From NCBI GenBank assembly GCA_025655555.1, contig JAHXIQ010000009.1, positions 1 through 64,000 on the forward strand: a stretch of 64,000 nt of DNA, given 5' to 3'. Shown one piece after another: positions 8,341-17,137 of the stretch (its first letter is position 1; every line of letters starts with the position of its first letter). This DNA comes from Candidatus Thiodiazotropha sp. (ex Myrtea sp. 'scaly one' KF741663). GTDB taxonomy: Bacteria; Pseudomonadota; Gammaproteobacteria; Chromatiales; Chromatiaceae. Below the pieces are notes generated by a model. That model ran no database searches, was not told the origin of the DNA, and worked only from the letters and a program-made list of their open reading frames with translations. Both the position numbers and the translations under genes were made by a program.

Positions 8341-8757
8341 ATGCCATTAACACTCACTCTCACGGAAGGCGTTCTGCCGGCTGGCTCTGAAAAAGTTGCA
8401 ATCACCCGGCTTACCGAGGCCATGCTGAAGTGGCACGGCCTCAGTGGCAATAAGGTGATGACTCCCAATGTAACCGCACATGTCCAGATGCTTCCCAAAG
8501 ACAGCACTTTTTCAGGCGGCGAGTCATTTCTCGGTGCCTGGGTTGAATGGAAAGTACCCTCATTTGCATTTAATAGCAGAGAAATTCAAAAGGGATTCTT
8601 TAATGATGCCACCGACATTATTCATGACCTATCGGAAGGTAAACAGCCCCGAGAGAATATCTATGTGAATGTCGTTCATACGGTGAATGGGGCCTGGAAT
8701 CTTGGTGGTCAGGCAATGACCAACGAGGAATTGGGCGCAGCCATCGCGCAAGGCTAA
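8341..8757 (+). CDS. Tautomerase-superfamily protein
   Basis: A 138-residue cytoplasmic protein that begins Met-Pro, so after Met removal Pro would be the catalytic N-terminus of the 4-oxalocrotonate tautomerase/MIF superfamily. It is about twice the length of a 4-OT monomer, like the fused cis-CaaD/MSAD type. The repeated beta-alpha-beta pattern is visible, with VNVVHTVNGAWNLGG near the end. Substrate unknown. The strong GGAG site before 8341 and the operator at 8291-8306 indicate TetR control. Involvement in detoxification of a reactive aromatic or halogenated compound is a guess from family habit. Confidence 0.75.
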   Translation: MPLTLTLTEGVLPAGSEKVAITRLTEAMLKWHGLSGNKVMTPNVTAHVQMLPKDSTFSGGESFLGAWVEWKVPSFAFNSREIQKGFFNDATDIIHDLSEGKQPRENIYVNVVHTVNGAWNLGGQAMTNEELGAAIAQG

Positions 8758-8789
8758 TCCTGAAAACACATTTATCAGGTGTAAGAACT

Positions 8790-9263
8790 ATGTTGAAAAA
8801 AATGATATTCGGTTTGATTGTTGCAGCGACTGCTGTAGGTAGCAGTGTGTCTGCGAATGAAGGCGGTAAAAAAAGCTGTATGACTATCGGAGGTATCGGA
8901 ATGGGTAATTTTCTTCCCCAGACCGATGGTACAACCAAGATTGTGGCGCCACTGACCGGCAGTTTTGCGGTTGCATCTGGGGTGATTTTTGCGCAAAGAG
9001 AAACGGCAACCGGTCTGGAAATGGATCTGGAGCACCACTTTGTTGCGGCTGATGGTGGTTATATGCACACAAAAGACATGGCAATCTTGTCAAAAGTCGC
9101 TGGAAAAATGGATCAGTACATGATCGAGATTACCTACGATATTCAGGAAGCGACAACTGCTGGCTCTTTCGAGGGTTACAAGGGGAGCTTTAGAAGTTTT
9201 GGTGCCGTGGATCTGGCAGGCAATAAGGGACTCGTCCGCTATAGTGGGAACATCTGTTCATAG
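8790..9263 (+). CDS. Exported protein of unknown function, probable small beta-barrel
   Basis: A 157-residue protein with a signal peptide (MLKKMIFGLIVAATAVG, probable cut near SANEGG). The mature part is rich in Gly and alternating polar/hydrophobic strands and has two cysteines, one near each end. The fold may be a lipocalin- or allene-oxide-cyclase-like barrel, but I cannot confirm a family. It lies 32 bases after the tautomerase gene and before a strong terminator, so it is the second gene of the TetR-controlled unit. Confidence 0.65.
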   Translation: MLKKMIFGLIVAATAVGSSVSANEGGKKSCMTIGGIGMGNFLPQTDGTTKIVAPLTGSFAVASGVIFAQRETATGLEMDLEHHFVAADGGYMHTKDMAILSKVAGKMDQYMIEITYDIQEATTAGSFEGYKGSFRSFGAVDLAGNKGLVRYSGNICS

Positions 9264-9273
9264 CCCACCTTAA

Positions 9274-9312
9274 AAAAGCCCCGGGCTACACGTTTTTTTG
9301 TTCGGGGCTTTT
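9274..9312 (+). terminator. Intrinsic terminator of the tautomerase unit
   Basis: AAAAGCCCCG at 9274-9283 pairs with CGGGGCTTTT at 9303-9312 across a 19-base loop that itself contains a T-run. It sits right after the exported-protein gene. Confidence 0.8.
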
Positions 9313-9417
9313 ATACATCGGATGATGAGGCACTTTAAGGACTTTTCTGAGTAATTATCGAGGAGAAGTAAAGTGTTCCTCTTTGGCTAGATAATGAAAA
9401 TGGATAGGGGGGGATAC

Positions 9418-9822
9418 ATGGATAAAGCAAGAGTTTTACACACGATGCTTCGTGTAGGGGATATGGACCGTTCGGTCGATTTTTATACGCATGTGTTAGG
9501 CATGCGCATCCTGCGGACCTTTGATCAGCCTAGTGATAATTACGCACTCACTTACCTCGGCTATGCTGAGGAGTCTGAGACCTGCGTGCTGGAACTCACA
9601 TACAATTACGGTGTGTCGACGTATGAGCTCGGTAACGCATACGGGCATATCGCAATAGGTGTAGAAGATTGCCATCAAGCCTGTCTGGATATCTCAGTGA
9701 TGGGAGGAAAAGTGATACGAGAGGCGGGGCCACTGGAGGGTGGTGATGAAGTGATCGCCTTTATTGTAGATCCTGATGGGTATCAAATTGAGTTGGTTGA
9801 GCGGCCGGCCAACTGGTTCTAG
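9418..9822 (+). CDS. gloA: Lactoylglutathione lyase (glyoxalase I)
   Basis: Cytoplasmic metalloenzyme that isomerises the methylglyoxal-glutathione hemithioacetal to S-lactoylglutathione. The 134-residue length matches E. coli GlxI (135). The four metal ligands are in place: His8, Glu59, His77 and Glu125, equal to E. coli H5, E56, H74 and E122. Short length and ligand set suggest the Ni/Co-dependent type. The ATG at 9418 is chosen over 9394 because a GGGGGGG tract lies just upstream as ribosome site. It stands after a terminator and appears independent. Confidence 0.93.
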   Translation: MDKARVLHTMLRVGDMDRSVDFYTHVLGMRILRTFDQPSDNYALTYLGYAEESETCVLELTYNYGVSTYELGNAYGHIAIGVEDCHQACLDISVMGGKVIREAGPLEGGDEVIAFIVDPDGYQIELVERPANWF

Positions 9823-9909
9823 AATGAGTTAACCAGGAATCTGAAAGAGGAATTAGGACGGATCATAAATGTACGGCACTTTTCGCAGCGATAATGATTA
9901 AGTCACATC

Positions 9910-10464
9910 ATGACCTATGAAATGACCCCCAACGTTGTTCTTGATTTCTGGTTTTCACCGGAGGTTAAAGCCCATTGGTTTGATTCAACTCCTGAGTTGG
10001 ATAGTGAAATCCGGCTACGATTTCAGTCTCTTTGGGAATCTGCCTCGAATGGTGAGATGAGTGATTGGCAGGATTCAGCCGCTGGTGCTTTGGCACTGGT
10101 GATCGTACTGGATCAATTCCCGTTGAACATGTTCAGAGATCTACCCGCTGCATTTAAGACAGAGCAGCAAGCAGTAGCGATTACCAAGCAGGCGATTGCA
10201 TCTGGTTTCGACAGTGTACTTAAGGGGGCTCAGTTGGCTTTTCTCTATATGCCATTAATGCACAGTGAGTCGATTGAGGATCAGGATCTTTCAGTGACGT
10301 TATATGAAGCGACGGGGCTTACTGATAATGTGAAGTTTGCTCGCCACCATCGTGATATCGTCAGGCGATTTGGCAGATTTCCCCATCGCAATGTCATACT
10401 GGGTCGTGAGAGTCGTGTCGAGGAGATTGCCTATCTCGAATCGTCAGGTGCCTTTAAGGGGTGA
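9910..10464 (+). CDS. DUF924 family protein
   Basis: A 184-residue helical protein with the DUF924 (TPR-like) signature: LDFWFSPE at the start, the LDQFPLNMFRD segment in the middle and ARHHRDIVRRFGRFPHRN near the end. These are the conserved residues of the family. The biochemical role is unknown. Its stop overlaps the tail of the next, convergent gene by 11 bases. Confidence 0.85.
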   Translation: MTYEMTPNVVLDFWFSPEVKAHWFDSTPELDSEIRLRFQSLWESASNGEMSDWQDSAAGALALVIVLDQFPLNMFRDLPAAFKTEQQAVAITKQAIASGFDSVLKGAQLAFLYMPLMHSESIEDQDLSVTLYEATGLTDNVKFARHHRDIVRRFGRFPHRNVILGRESRVEEIAYLESSGAFKG

Positions 10465-11185
10465 CTTCAGCCTCTTTTTCCTTACGCTCCTCGCAGTGCT
10501 GCTTGACCCGTTCCAGCAGGTGTTCCAGGTAGGTCAGTCGTTTGACTGAAACCTCTAGCTTGTCCTTTAGCTCCTTATCATTTTCACTGTTATCGATCAG
10601 ATGGAACATGTCTTCGAAGAAAAAGACGAAAAAGCTGTCGAGAAAATGGATCTCCCGGTTGGTGTCCATGACCAGGTTATCCAAGCCGAAAAGGTCGATC
10701 ATCCGGGGATTGTCTGAAGTCCGCCAGGTATTGGCTGCTCTCACGAATCTCGCCAGCTGGATGCGTGACTTGGGATTGGTGCACAGTAACCGGACGGCTT
10801 CCTCTTCGTTTTGCTGATTCGCGATGTTGAACCAGATATTCACCGCTTTTGCGAGTACGAAGACGCTCTTCATACCGTTGATATTGGTAATAACGAAGAG
10901 GGCGTCTGGGATGACCTCGTCAAGTGTCTCTTTCAGTAACCGGTAATGTCTGGCGAGGAGACGGGATTCCGACTCAGAATAGTGGGCCAGCGGCCATTTG
11001 ATAACAAATTCTGTATAGGAGGCGCCTTGATCATCACCGTCCAGTGGCTCATGACGCTTACTGCTCCGCCAGACTTCGCAATGACTGCCAGTGGTCGAAA
11101 TCAGTGAGGCACGGAGCTGTTTGTAATCCAGACAGGCAATGTCAACGAGTAATCGATCTAGCTCTTTTCCAGGGGGGCTTTTCAT
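10454..11185 (-). CDS. Conserved protein of unknown function
   Basis: From ATG 11185 the product is 243 residues; a GTG at 11194 is also possible. I recognise no domain. It begins with basic residues, has a central mixed alpha/beta region, a Phe-rich helix (SFFVFFFEDMFHLI) and a highly charged Lys/Glu C-terminal helix that may be a coiled coil. No signal peptide or obvious membrane span is present. Its last 11 bases overlap the end of the opposing DUF924 gene. Confidence 0.65.
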   Translation of the reverse strand: MKSPPGKELDRLLVDIACLDYKQLRASLISTTGSHCEVWRSSKRHEPLDGDDQGASYTEFVIKWPLAHYSESESRLLARHYRLLKETLDEVIPDALFVITNINGMKSVFVLAKAVNIWFNIANQQNEEEAVRLLCTNPKSRIQLARFVRAANTWRTSDNPRMIDLFGLDNLVMDTNREIHFLDSFFVFFFEDMFHLIDNSENDKELKDKLEVSVKRLTYLEHLLERVKQHCEERKEKEAEVTP

Positions 11186-11194
11186 TCTTACCAC

Positions 11195-11216
11195 AAACGG
11201 GTTCCAGGGCCCGTTT
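11195..11216. other. Small hairpin between two minus-strand genes
   Basis: AAACGGG at 11195-11201 pairs with CCCGTTT at 11210-11216 across 8 bases. It lies between the YheT-like gene (ending 11281) and the start of the unknown gene at 11185/11194. It may attenuate or terminate transcription between them. Confidence 0.4.
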
Positions 11217-11280
11217 ACTCATTTGACCGTCAGAAGCCCAGCCTATCAGACATGCCCGGTGAGGAGAATGTTACAAAGGG

Positions 11281-12252
11281 TCAGGGACCCTCTTTATTCA
11301 GTTGTTGTCGGATAAACTTGGGGATGCGTGACTCCAGCCAGTAATTCAGTCGCCAGGGGTATTTCCCGTTGATGAACCCTACATGACCACCATGTTGAGA
11401 CAGCTCAAGGGTGACACCAGGTCCCAATTGGGCTTGGTTGGGGATGACATCCGGCGGCATAAAGGGGTCGTCTTTTGCCTGTAGGATTAATGTTGGTGTC
11501 TCGATAGTGTTTAGAAAACCGATACAGCTACAGCGTTGATAGTAATCATCTGCGTCTTTAAATCCATTAAGTGGAGCAGTGAGCAGGTCATCGAAGGTAT
11601 AGATCGAATCGATGCTGGAAATATTCACATCAATGGGCGCGGGGCGGCTGGCAAATTTTCTTCGGTAACTGGCAATCAGTTTGTTTAACAGGTATTTCTG
11701 GTAGATCCTCGCCGCGCCTTGTTGTAGGTGTTCAGCTGTCTGATCCAGATGAAAAGGTACGGAAACAGCAACTGCTGCTGACAGACCGGATTTCCTGCCG
11801 CTCTCTCCCAAATGCTTGAGAAGAAGATTGCCGCCCAGAGAGACACCGATGGCGGCAGAGGGTTTCTCTCCACGCTGTTCAAGGTGTTCGAGTACTTCTA
11901 CCAGGTCCTCCGTGGCACCTGAGTGATAGCTGCGACTCAGTCGGTTCGGTTCTCTTCCACAACCTCGAAGGTGCATGAAAACTGTATTGAAGCCTGCCTG
12001 TTTGAGGGCTTCCAGCATTGGCACAGAGTAGTGAGATTGAAGCGATCCTTCCAGACCATGGATTAACATGACCAGAGGGCCATTAGCACGATGCCAGGCC
12101 AGATCGATGAAATCCCCATCCCTCAGTTCAACCCGTTCCCACTCGACCTGAATATCTTTTTTAACCCGCATCAGGGCGGGCCAGATGGTCTGTAGATGCG
12201 GTGACTTGAGCCACGGGGCGGCATTGAATGGACTATCGATCACTTTTGACAT
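11281..12252 (-). CDS. Alpha/beta hydrolase, YheT/UPF0017 family
   Basis: A 323-residue hydrolase whose N-terminal FNAAPWLKSPHLQTIWP segment is diagnostic for the YheT/ABHD1-3 esterase family. The oxyanion region HGLEGS is at 65-70, the nucleophile elbow GVSLGG gives Ser138, and late AKDDPFMPP and QHGGHVGF segments supply Asp and His. It should hydrolyse an ester or phospholipid in the cytoplasm or at the membrane; the substrate is undetermined. The gene follows the LON-domain gene on the same strand with a 58-base gap, so the two may be co-transcribed. Confidence 0.9.
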   Translation of the reverse strand: MSKVIDSPFNAAPWLKSPHLQTIWPALMRVKKDIQVEWERVELRDGDFIDLAWHRANGPLVMLIHGLEGSLQSHYSVPMLEALKQAGFNTVFMHLRGCGREPNRLSRSYHSGATEDLVEVLEHLEQRGEKPSAAIGVSLGGNLLLKHLGESGRKSGLSAAVAVSVPFHLDQTAEHLQQGAARIYQKYLLNKLIASYRRKFASRPAPIDVNISSIDSIYTFDDLLTAPLNGFKDADDYYQRCSCIGFLNTIETPTLILQAKDDPFMPPDVIPNQAQLGPGVTLELSQHGGHVGFINGKYPWRLNYWLESRIPKFIRQQLNKEGP

Positions 12253-12310
12253 GGGAATCTGCTGACAGCCTCTCCGTGGTGATTTCCGTAAAATAGAGTC
12301 GCTCTCCTGT

Positions 12311-12973
12311 TCAGTGCCGGAGGTGGGACTGCCCAGCGCTGCTCATCATCTCGATGGTACTGGAGAGCAAAAGGAAGCGCTCCGAGAAGGTGACGGTCTC
12401 GATAATGGCTTGCTTGTCTGAATGGTGCAAGGGGAGAAGGGTGGTCAGTACATTCAAGACTTGGGCAAAGGGTAATTGCTTCAGTACATCCTGATTCATC
12501 TCAAGATTGTTGGCCTGTAAATAGTTATCAAGCGTTGCAAAAAAAGCGGGTTTGTTGGAGGACTCATCTAATTCGGAAAACTCATAGTCGGCAGCGAAAC
12601 GATGCCAATCCGGTTCCACCAGTCGATATCCGTGCCTGCTAGGTAGCTCCTGTTTGATGTCAAAACGACAGACGCCCGTTAACATGATCTCGATTCGGCC
12701 ATCATCGGTTTCGTTGTAAAAGGTTATCCGTCCGGCACCCCCGGTTGAGTGCACCTTATCTTTATCTTCGGTTTCATCTTTTAAAATGCTGGCCGGTTGC
12801 ACCATGCCGATTAAATGGTGGGTCGCCAGTGAATTCTGAACCATTTTGAGATATCGGGGTTCGAAGATATTCAGGGGCAATTGTGCACCAGGCATGACCA
12901 GTGCATCCTGCAGCGGGAATATAGGCAGGGTCGATGGTAAGTGTTCAAAACTGGGCAGAAATGGATTTTGCAT
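12311..12973 (-). CDS. LON substrate-binding-domain protein
   Basis: A 220-residue protein with only the N-terminal substrate-recognition domain of Lon protease: the LPIFPLQDALVMPGAQLPLNIFEPRY opening is typical (cited here in parts: LPIFPLQ, LPLNIFEPRY). The AAA and Ser-Lys protease domains are absent, as in other stand-alone family members. It may bind unfolded proteins or a ligand; role unknown. It is divergent from the aldolase gene. Confidence 0.9.
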   Translation of the reverse strand: MQNPFLPSFEHLPSTLPIFPLQDALVMPGAQLPLNIFEPRYLKMVQNSLATHHLIGMVQPASILKDETEDKDKVHSTGGAGRITFYNETDDGRIEIMLTGVCRFDIKQELPSRHGYRLVEPDWHRFAADYEFSELDESSNKPAFFATLDNYLQANNLEMNQDVLKQLPFAQVLNVLTTLLPLHHSDKQAIIETVTFSERFLLLSSTIEMMSSAGQSHLRH

Positions 12974-13145
12974 TGATATCTTCCGTACGGTTTACAGTTT
13001 TATGAGCATTCAACCGCCTGAATGTTCCTCTGCCAGTTGTTGTTTTTCATATCCCTGGATGCGCTCAGCCATGCATCGGCCACGATTAAATCTATACTGA
13101 ATATGTGTCGGAATATTGCAATCATCTATTCAGGGGAGGTAACGG

Positions 13146-14198
13146 ATGACTGACATTAAACAGTTGTTAGCTGGTGAGGCAGATAGTCTGCTGGGACATA
13201 CTTGTAAGACCATCACCCAGGATATGCTCCACCTGCCGGGACCTGACTATGTTGACCGTGTGGTAGCCGATAAAGACCTCAAGCCAGGTGTCCTGCGGAG
13301 TATTCAGTCACTCATGAACAGCGGACGACTTTCTGCTACGGGCTATGTCTCAATTCTGCCTGTAGATCAAGGCGTTGAGCATTCTGGGGGTGCCTCATTT
13401 GCACCCAATCCTATCTATTTCGATCCAAAAAATATTGTTGAGCTTGCCATCGAGGGCGGCTGTAATGCCGTGGCGTCTACGCTTGGTGTTCTGGGTGCGG
13501 TGGCAAGGCGTTATGCACATAAAATTCCCTTCCTGGTGAAGATCAACCACAACGAGATGCTGACGCACCCGGCCATATTCGATCAGACACTCTTTGCCTC
13601 TGTTGATCAGGCTTTTGATATGGGCGCCATTGCCGTTGGGGCAACCATCTATTTTGGCTCGGAAGAATCCCGTCGGCAGATACAAGAGATTTCCGAGGCT
13701 TTCCAACACGCCCATGAACTGGGTATGGCAACCGTGCTTTGGGCCTATCTGAGAAATCCTGCTTTTAAAGTGGATGGTACCGACTACCATACGGCTGCAG
13801 ACCTAACCGGTCAGGCCAACCATCTGGCTTCCACGCTGGAAGCCGACATCGTGAAACAGAAACAGGCTGAGAGAAATGGAGGCTATCAGGCCGTTAACTT
13901 CGGTAAAACCCACGACAAAGTGTACACGGCGCTCACCTCTGAACATCCCATTGATCTGGTCCGTTATCAGGTTGTGAATTGCTACATGGGACGTGCGGGA
14001 TTAATCAATTCAGGCGGCGCCTCAAGCGGGGAAGGGGATTTGGCCCAGGCAGTGCGAACGGCGGTGATCAACAAGCGGGCCGGTGGAATGGGCATGATTT
14101 CCGGTCGCAAGGCCTTTCAGCGCCCGATGGAAGAAGGGATCGAACTGCTCCATGCGATTCAGGATGTCTATCTGAGCAATGAGGTGACTATCGCTTGA
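13146..14198 (+). CDS. fbaB: Class I fructose-bisphosphate aldolase (DhnA/FbaB type)
   Basis: Interconverts fructose-1,6-bisphosphate with dihydroxyacetone phosphate and glyceraldehyde-3-phosphate through a Schiff base. The length of 350 equals E. coli FbaB. The catalytic lysine is Lys237 in EADIVK; the [10 protein letters not shown] and [12 protein letters not shown] phosphate-binding segments are present. A strong GGGGAGG site precedes ATG 13146. It serves glycolysis or gluconeogenesis, and in autotrophs the Calvin cycle. No glycolytic genes adjoin it. Confidence 0.95.
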   Translation: MTDIKQLLAGEADSLLGHTCKTITQDMLHLPGPDYVDRVVADKDLKPGVLRSIQSLMNSGRLSATGYVSILPVDQGVEHSGGASFAPNPIYFDPKNIVELAIEGGCNAVASTLGVLGAVARRYAHKIPFLVKINHNEMLTHPAIFDQTLFASVDQAFDMGAIAVGATIYFGSEESRRQIQEISEAFQHAHELGMATVLWAYLRNPAFKVDGTDYHTAADLTGQANHLASTLEADIVKQKQAERNGGYQAVNFGKTHDKVYTALTSEHPIDLVRYQVVNCYMGRAGLINSGGASSGEGDLAQAVRTAVINKRAGGMGMISGRKAFQRPMEEGIELLHAIQDVYLSNEVTIA

Positions 14199-14345
14199 GT
14201 GGTTGATATATTCATTACAACTGACAGGTGTTTAAAATCCGTTTATGCATGTTAATTATAATTAAAAACAATAAGTTAAAAAAATAATTTAATGTAAATA
14301 ATATGATTTGGTGAACTGCTTGAGCTGCTTAACTTGGGGGGGGGT

Positions 14346-14753
14346 ATGTGGGTTTTTATTAAGGGGATTCCTGATGAGATGGGATCTAAAGAACTCGAAA
14401 AATTCATTAAGAAAATACTCAAATCATCGTGGTCTCCCTTCACGATAACTGGACGCATCAGAGTGTCGGGAACAAAAATCCTCAAGATAGTCCACACAAG
14501 GACCAGAATGACTGAGTACCATGGGCTGATTCAGGTCAAGCCGGTGGATAAAATACGAAGTGTGATCGATAAAATCAATCAGACCACCCTCGATGGAAGA
14601 CGTCTTGAAGCACACCCTTATTGTAAGCGGTTTACACGGCGAGACCCCCGCAAACTCCTCTTCGATGAAACCAAGGGTAATTCACCCGAACGGCGACAGA
14701 TCGAGCGACGAAGAAGAAACCTGGTGAGCCAGGTGATAGATGCCTCATTCTAG
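14346..14753 (+). CDS. Small RRM-like putative RNA-binding protein
   Basis: From ATG 14346 the protein has 135 residues. It starts WVFIKGIPDEM, an RNP2-like strand, and has a weak RNP1-like LIQVKPVDKI region, so an RRM-like fold is likely. The C-terminal 45 residues are very basic (RRRRNL), fitting nucleic-acid binding. The start is immediately preceded by nine consecutive G (14336-14344), which serves as, or replaces, the ribosome site; a TTG at 14334 would read through the tract. The upstream 150 bases are very AT-rich. Function is inferred. Confidence 0.6.
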   Translation: MWVFIKGIPDEMGSKELEKFIKKILKSSWSPFTITGRIRVSGTKILKIVHTRTRMTEYHGLIQVKPVDKIRSVIDKINQTTLDGRRLEAHPYCKRFTRRDPRKLLFDETKGNSPERRQIERRRRNLVSQVIDASF

Positions 14754-15058
14754 TCTGGTTTTCTACATGGCCTCATATCGTTGAATTGCTGCGCCTGCCT
14801 AGGGCCGGTTAATACAAATTGTGTGAAAGAAACAAACTATTTCTCTTTCTGACAATGACTTAGTCGATTCCTCCAGTCATAAGCTGGGATTCGAAGATTG
14901 ATTTTCTTTCGATTGCCAAACCTGCTGGAGATGCATCCTGCTATGAGGTGAGTTAAGAGTTTACAAATCTTTTAGCTTCTTCTGTTTGCCGTTCGGCTAT
15001 CCTCCCACTAGACTCGGAACTGTCCAATACGGACGATAACCAATAAGAGTAGGGGACA
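14754..15058. other. Intergenic region, nothing recognised
   Basis: About 305 bases before the DUF4332 gene. I see no RNA gene or strong hairpin; a promoter for the next gene presumably lies near its right end. An AGGGG ribosome site sits just before 15059. Confidence 0.4.
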
Positions 15059-15463
15059 ATGACGAAATTAGTAGAAATCGAAGGCATCGGAGAAACCTTC
15101 GCAGCAAAACTTCAAGCTGCAGGGGTAAGCAGTCTGGAAAATCTGTTGGAGAAAGGCGCTACGAAAAAGGGACGAAAAGAGGTGGAAGATGCGACAGGCA
15201 TCAGCGGCAAACTCGTGCTCCGCTGGGTGAATATGGCAGATCTCTTTCGTGTTAAGGGCATTGGCGAGCAATATTCTGACCTTTTGGAAGCGGCGGGTGT
15301 TGATACGGTACCTGAACTGGCCCAACGCAAACCGGAAAACCTTCACGCCAAAATGGCAGAGGTGAACGAGCAGAAAAAACTGGTGAGGGCTATGCCCGCG
15401 CTTTCTGCAGTAGAGAGCTGGGTAGCATCCGCCAAGGATCTCCCCCGGGTCGTAACATACTGA
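15059..15463 (+). CDS. DUF4332 protein with helix-hairpin-helix motifs
   Basis: A 134-residue cytoplasmic protein with two HhH-like repeats: IEGIGETFAAKLQAAGV at 7-23 and VKGIGEQYSDLLEAAGV in the middle. This is the DUF4332 pattern, a family with sequence-independent DNA-binding folds but no set function. Strongly expressed-looking context: good AGGGGAC site and its own terminator. It appears monocistronic. Confidence 0.85.
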   Translation: MTKLVEIEGIGETFAAKLQAAGVSSLENLLEKGATKKGRKEVEDATGISGKLVLRWVNMADLFRVKGIGEQYSDLLEAAGVDTVPELAQRKPENLHAKMAEVNEQKKLVRAMPALSAVESWVASAKDLPRVVTY

Positions 15464-15490
15464 GTGTAATTGCTGGCTGAGTTCATGCGG

Positions 15491-15522
15491 AGGGCTGCTA
15501 TTGTTCAAATGGCGGCCCTTTT
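15491..15522 (+). terminator. Intrinsic terminator of the DUF4332 gene
   Basis: AGGGCTGC at 15491-15498 pairs with GCGGCCCT at 15512-15519 (one G-T pair) across a 13-base loop, and TTTT follows. Confidence 0.7.
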
Positions 15523-15623
15523 GCGTGCCTGGTCAAAAAGCGCTCATTCTGGAAGTGTTCTGCATGAATTGGTGTCTTCTATTAGGTTAGAATTAAGAGA
15601 AGTGAAGAGAGAGGAGATACCTG

Positions 15624-15869
15624 GTGCCCACATATGATTATTATTGTGAAGCGAACGGCCGCAAGGTCGAAGTGAGCCATAAGATCGATACAACTATCAC
15701 GACCTGGGAAGCGCTAGCCAATCTGGCCGGTATTGATCCCGGTGATACCCCCTTAGAGACGCCTGTAAAAAAACTGATTTCTGGGGCTGCAGTGGTTAAC
15801 AGTAAGACATTGTCGAACCCTGAACCCGCTTGTGCCAGTGGTTGTGCGTCGGGGCGCTGCGGTCTGTGA
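15624..15869 (+). CDS. FmdB/zinc-ribbon-like small protein
   Basis: An 81-residue protein that opens MPTYDYYCEANG, like FmdB-type zinc-ribbon proteins, but the usual CxxC knuckles are incomplete: only one Cys remains in the first knuckle and none in the centre. Three cysteines cluster at the C-terminus in ACASGCASGRCG. I recall this variant as a common form in marine proteobacteria; its function is not known. The start is GTG 15624, supported by GGAG at 15612-15615. It is the first gene of a forward cluster with the zinc protease and DUF2914 genes. Confidence 0.7.
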   Translation: MPTYDYYCEANGRKVEVSHKIDTTITTWEALANLAGIDPGDTPLETPVKKLISGAAVVNSKTLSNPEPACASGCASGRCGL

Positions 15870-15893
15870 GGGTGTCGATAGCAAGCCGATAAG

Positions 15894-16577
15894 ATGATCT
15901 ATCTTCTGCTGTTGGCGCTGATAATGATTCTCTTGCTGGGCCCCCAACTCTGGGTGCAGTGGGTCATGGGAAAATACAATCGCCAGCAAGAGAAGAATTT
16001 TCCTGGCGATGGGGGAGAACTGGCACGTCATCTCCTTGATCGTTTTTCACTTCAATCAGTAGGTGTTGAAATCACTGAGATAGGCGATCACTATGATCCA
16101 GATAAAAAGGTGGTTCGCCTAACGAAGGATAAACTGAATAGCCGCTCATTAACTGCAATAACCACAGCAGCCCATGAGGTTGGACATGCTTTACAGGATG
16201 CGGCAGATGATCCCATGTTTCGCTTGCGAACCCGCTTGGCAGTATTCGCACAATTGGCACAGAAAGTGGGTTCTTTTTTGCTGTTTGCTGCGCCGCTGCT
16301 GACAATTGCAACAAGAGCACCGGCACCGGGTTTGGTTACTGGGCTGGCAGCATTTCTCATCATGGGAACGAACGTGGTTGTACAGTTGGTCACCTTGCCG
16401 GTGGAGCTTGACGCCAGTTTTAAAAAGGCATTGCCGCTGCTGAAATCCGGCTATCTTGAGCCTCAGCAATATCTGGGTGCAAAGAGAATTCTACGGGCAG
16501 CATCGCTAACCTATCTCTCTGCATCATTGGCGGGATTGCTTAATTTCTGGCAGTGGTTGAGAGTCATCAGACGATAA
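15894..16577 (+). CDS. Membrane zinc metallopeptidase, YugP-like
   Basis: A 227-residue inner-membrane protein with one N-terminal hydrophobic segment, the zinc motif HEVGH (about residues 94-98) and three further hydrophobic stretches. The LVTLPVELDAS segment, whose Glu may be the third zinc ligand, and the AKRILRAASLTYL segment are typical of the YugP/neutral zinc metallopeptidase_2 family. It lies 24 bases after the FmdB-like gene and 6 bases before the DUF2914 gene, so co-transcription is likely. The substrate is unknown. Confidence 0.88.
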   Translation: MIYLLLLALIMILLLGPQLWVQWVMGKYNRQQEKNFPGDGGELARHLLDRFSLQSVGVEITEIGDHYDPDKKVVRLTKDKLNSRSLTAITTAAHEVGHALQDAADDPMFRLRTRLAVFAQLAQKVGSFLLFAAPLLTIATRAPAPGLVTGLAAFLIMGTNVVVQLVTLPVELDASFKKALPLLKSGYLEPQQYLGAKRILRAASLTYLSASLAGLLNFWQWLRVIRR

Positions 16578-16583
16578 TAGGGA

Positions 16584-17111
16584 ATGAAAGAGAACAGGCA
16601 GGAAGTGAAGGGTAGGCGTATGAGAACAACAAACATCAAGACAAAAGAGTATAGGGTAAGAGGCATGAGATATTCTCAATCAGGTAGAGGCAAAGTGTGG
16701 ACGAGGCTGTTCAGCCTGGGAATAATATTTTTCACTGGTGTGGCACACTCGCAAGAGCTGCAGGAGTCTCCAGTGCCGGACGCTTATGCAGCGCGTGCGC
16801 TTTTTACCACAGGCATTGTCAATCGTGAACCGGTCGATCAGGTGGTGAGCCTGGATGCATATCAGGGGGATATCTATTTCTTCACTGATTTAAGGAATTT
16901 AGAAGGAAGAAGCGTTACCCACCGTTGGGAGTTCGAGGGACAGTTTATGGGACAGATTGATTTCGCAGTGGGTGGACCGCGCTGGCGGGTCTATTCAAAA
17001 AAGACCTTGAATCCAGGTGTGTCTGGAAAGTGGACTGTTTTGGTGCTTGACGAGTCTGGCTGGCCGCTGCATGCCAGTATATTTATGCAAGGCCCCGCTC
17101 AAGAAGAATAA
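16584..17111 (+). CDS. DUF2914 exported protein
   Basis: The C-terminal 100 residues match DUF2914: ARALFTTGIVNREPV, then the VTHRWEFEGQ and GKWTVLVLDESG segments. That domain is a small beta-sandwich in the periplasm. The first start (16584) gives 175 residues with a long basic leader; ATG 16620 or ATG 16665 would place the signal segment (LFSLGIIFFTGVAHS) nearer the N-terminus. The last gives the most normal signal peptide, but the first has a TAGGGA ribosome site. Third gene of a probable operon. Confidence 0.75.
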   Translation: MKENRQEVKGRRMRTTNIKTKEYRVRGMRYSQSGRGKVWTRLFSLGIIFFTGVAHSQELQESPVPDAYAARALFTTGIVNREPVDQVVSLDAYQGDIYFFTDLRNLEGRSVTHRWEFEGQFMGQIDFAVGGPRWRVYSKKTLNPGVSGKWTVLVLDESGWPLHASIFMQGPAQEE

Positions 17112-17137
17112 TAGTCCACGGCGGAGTTGGTCGTGTC

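Noticed and set aside
15624-15869. Loss of zinc-knuckle cysteines as a sign of gene decay
   Set aside because: I recall the same reduced pattern in many intact relatives, so it looks like a family variant rather than damage.
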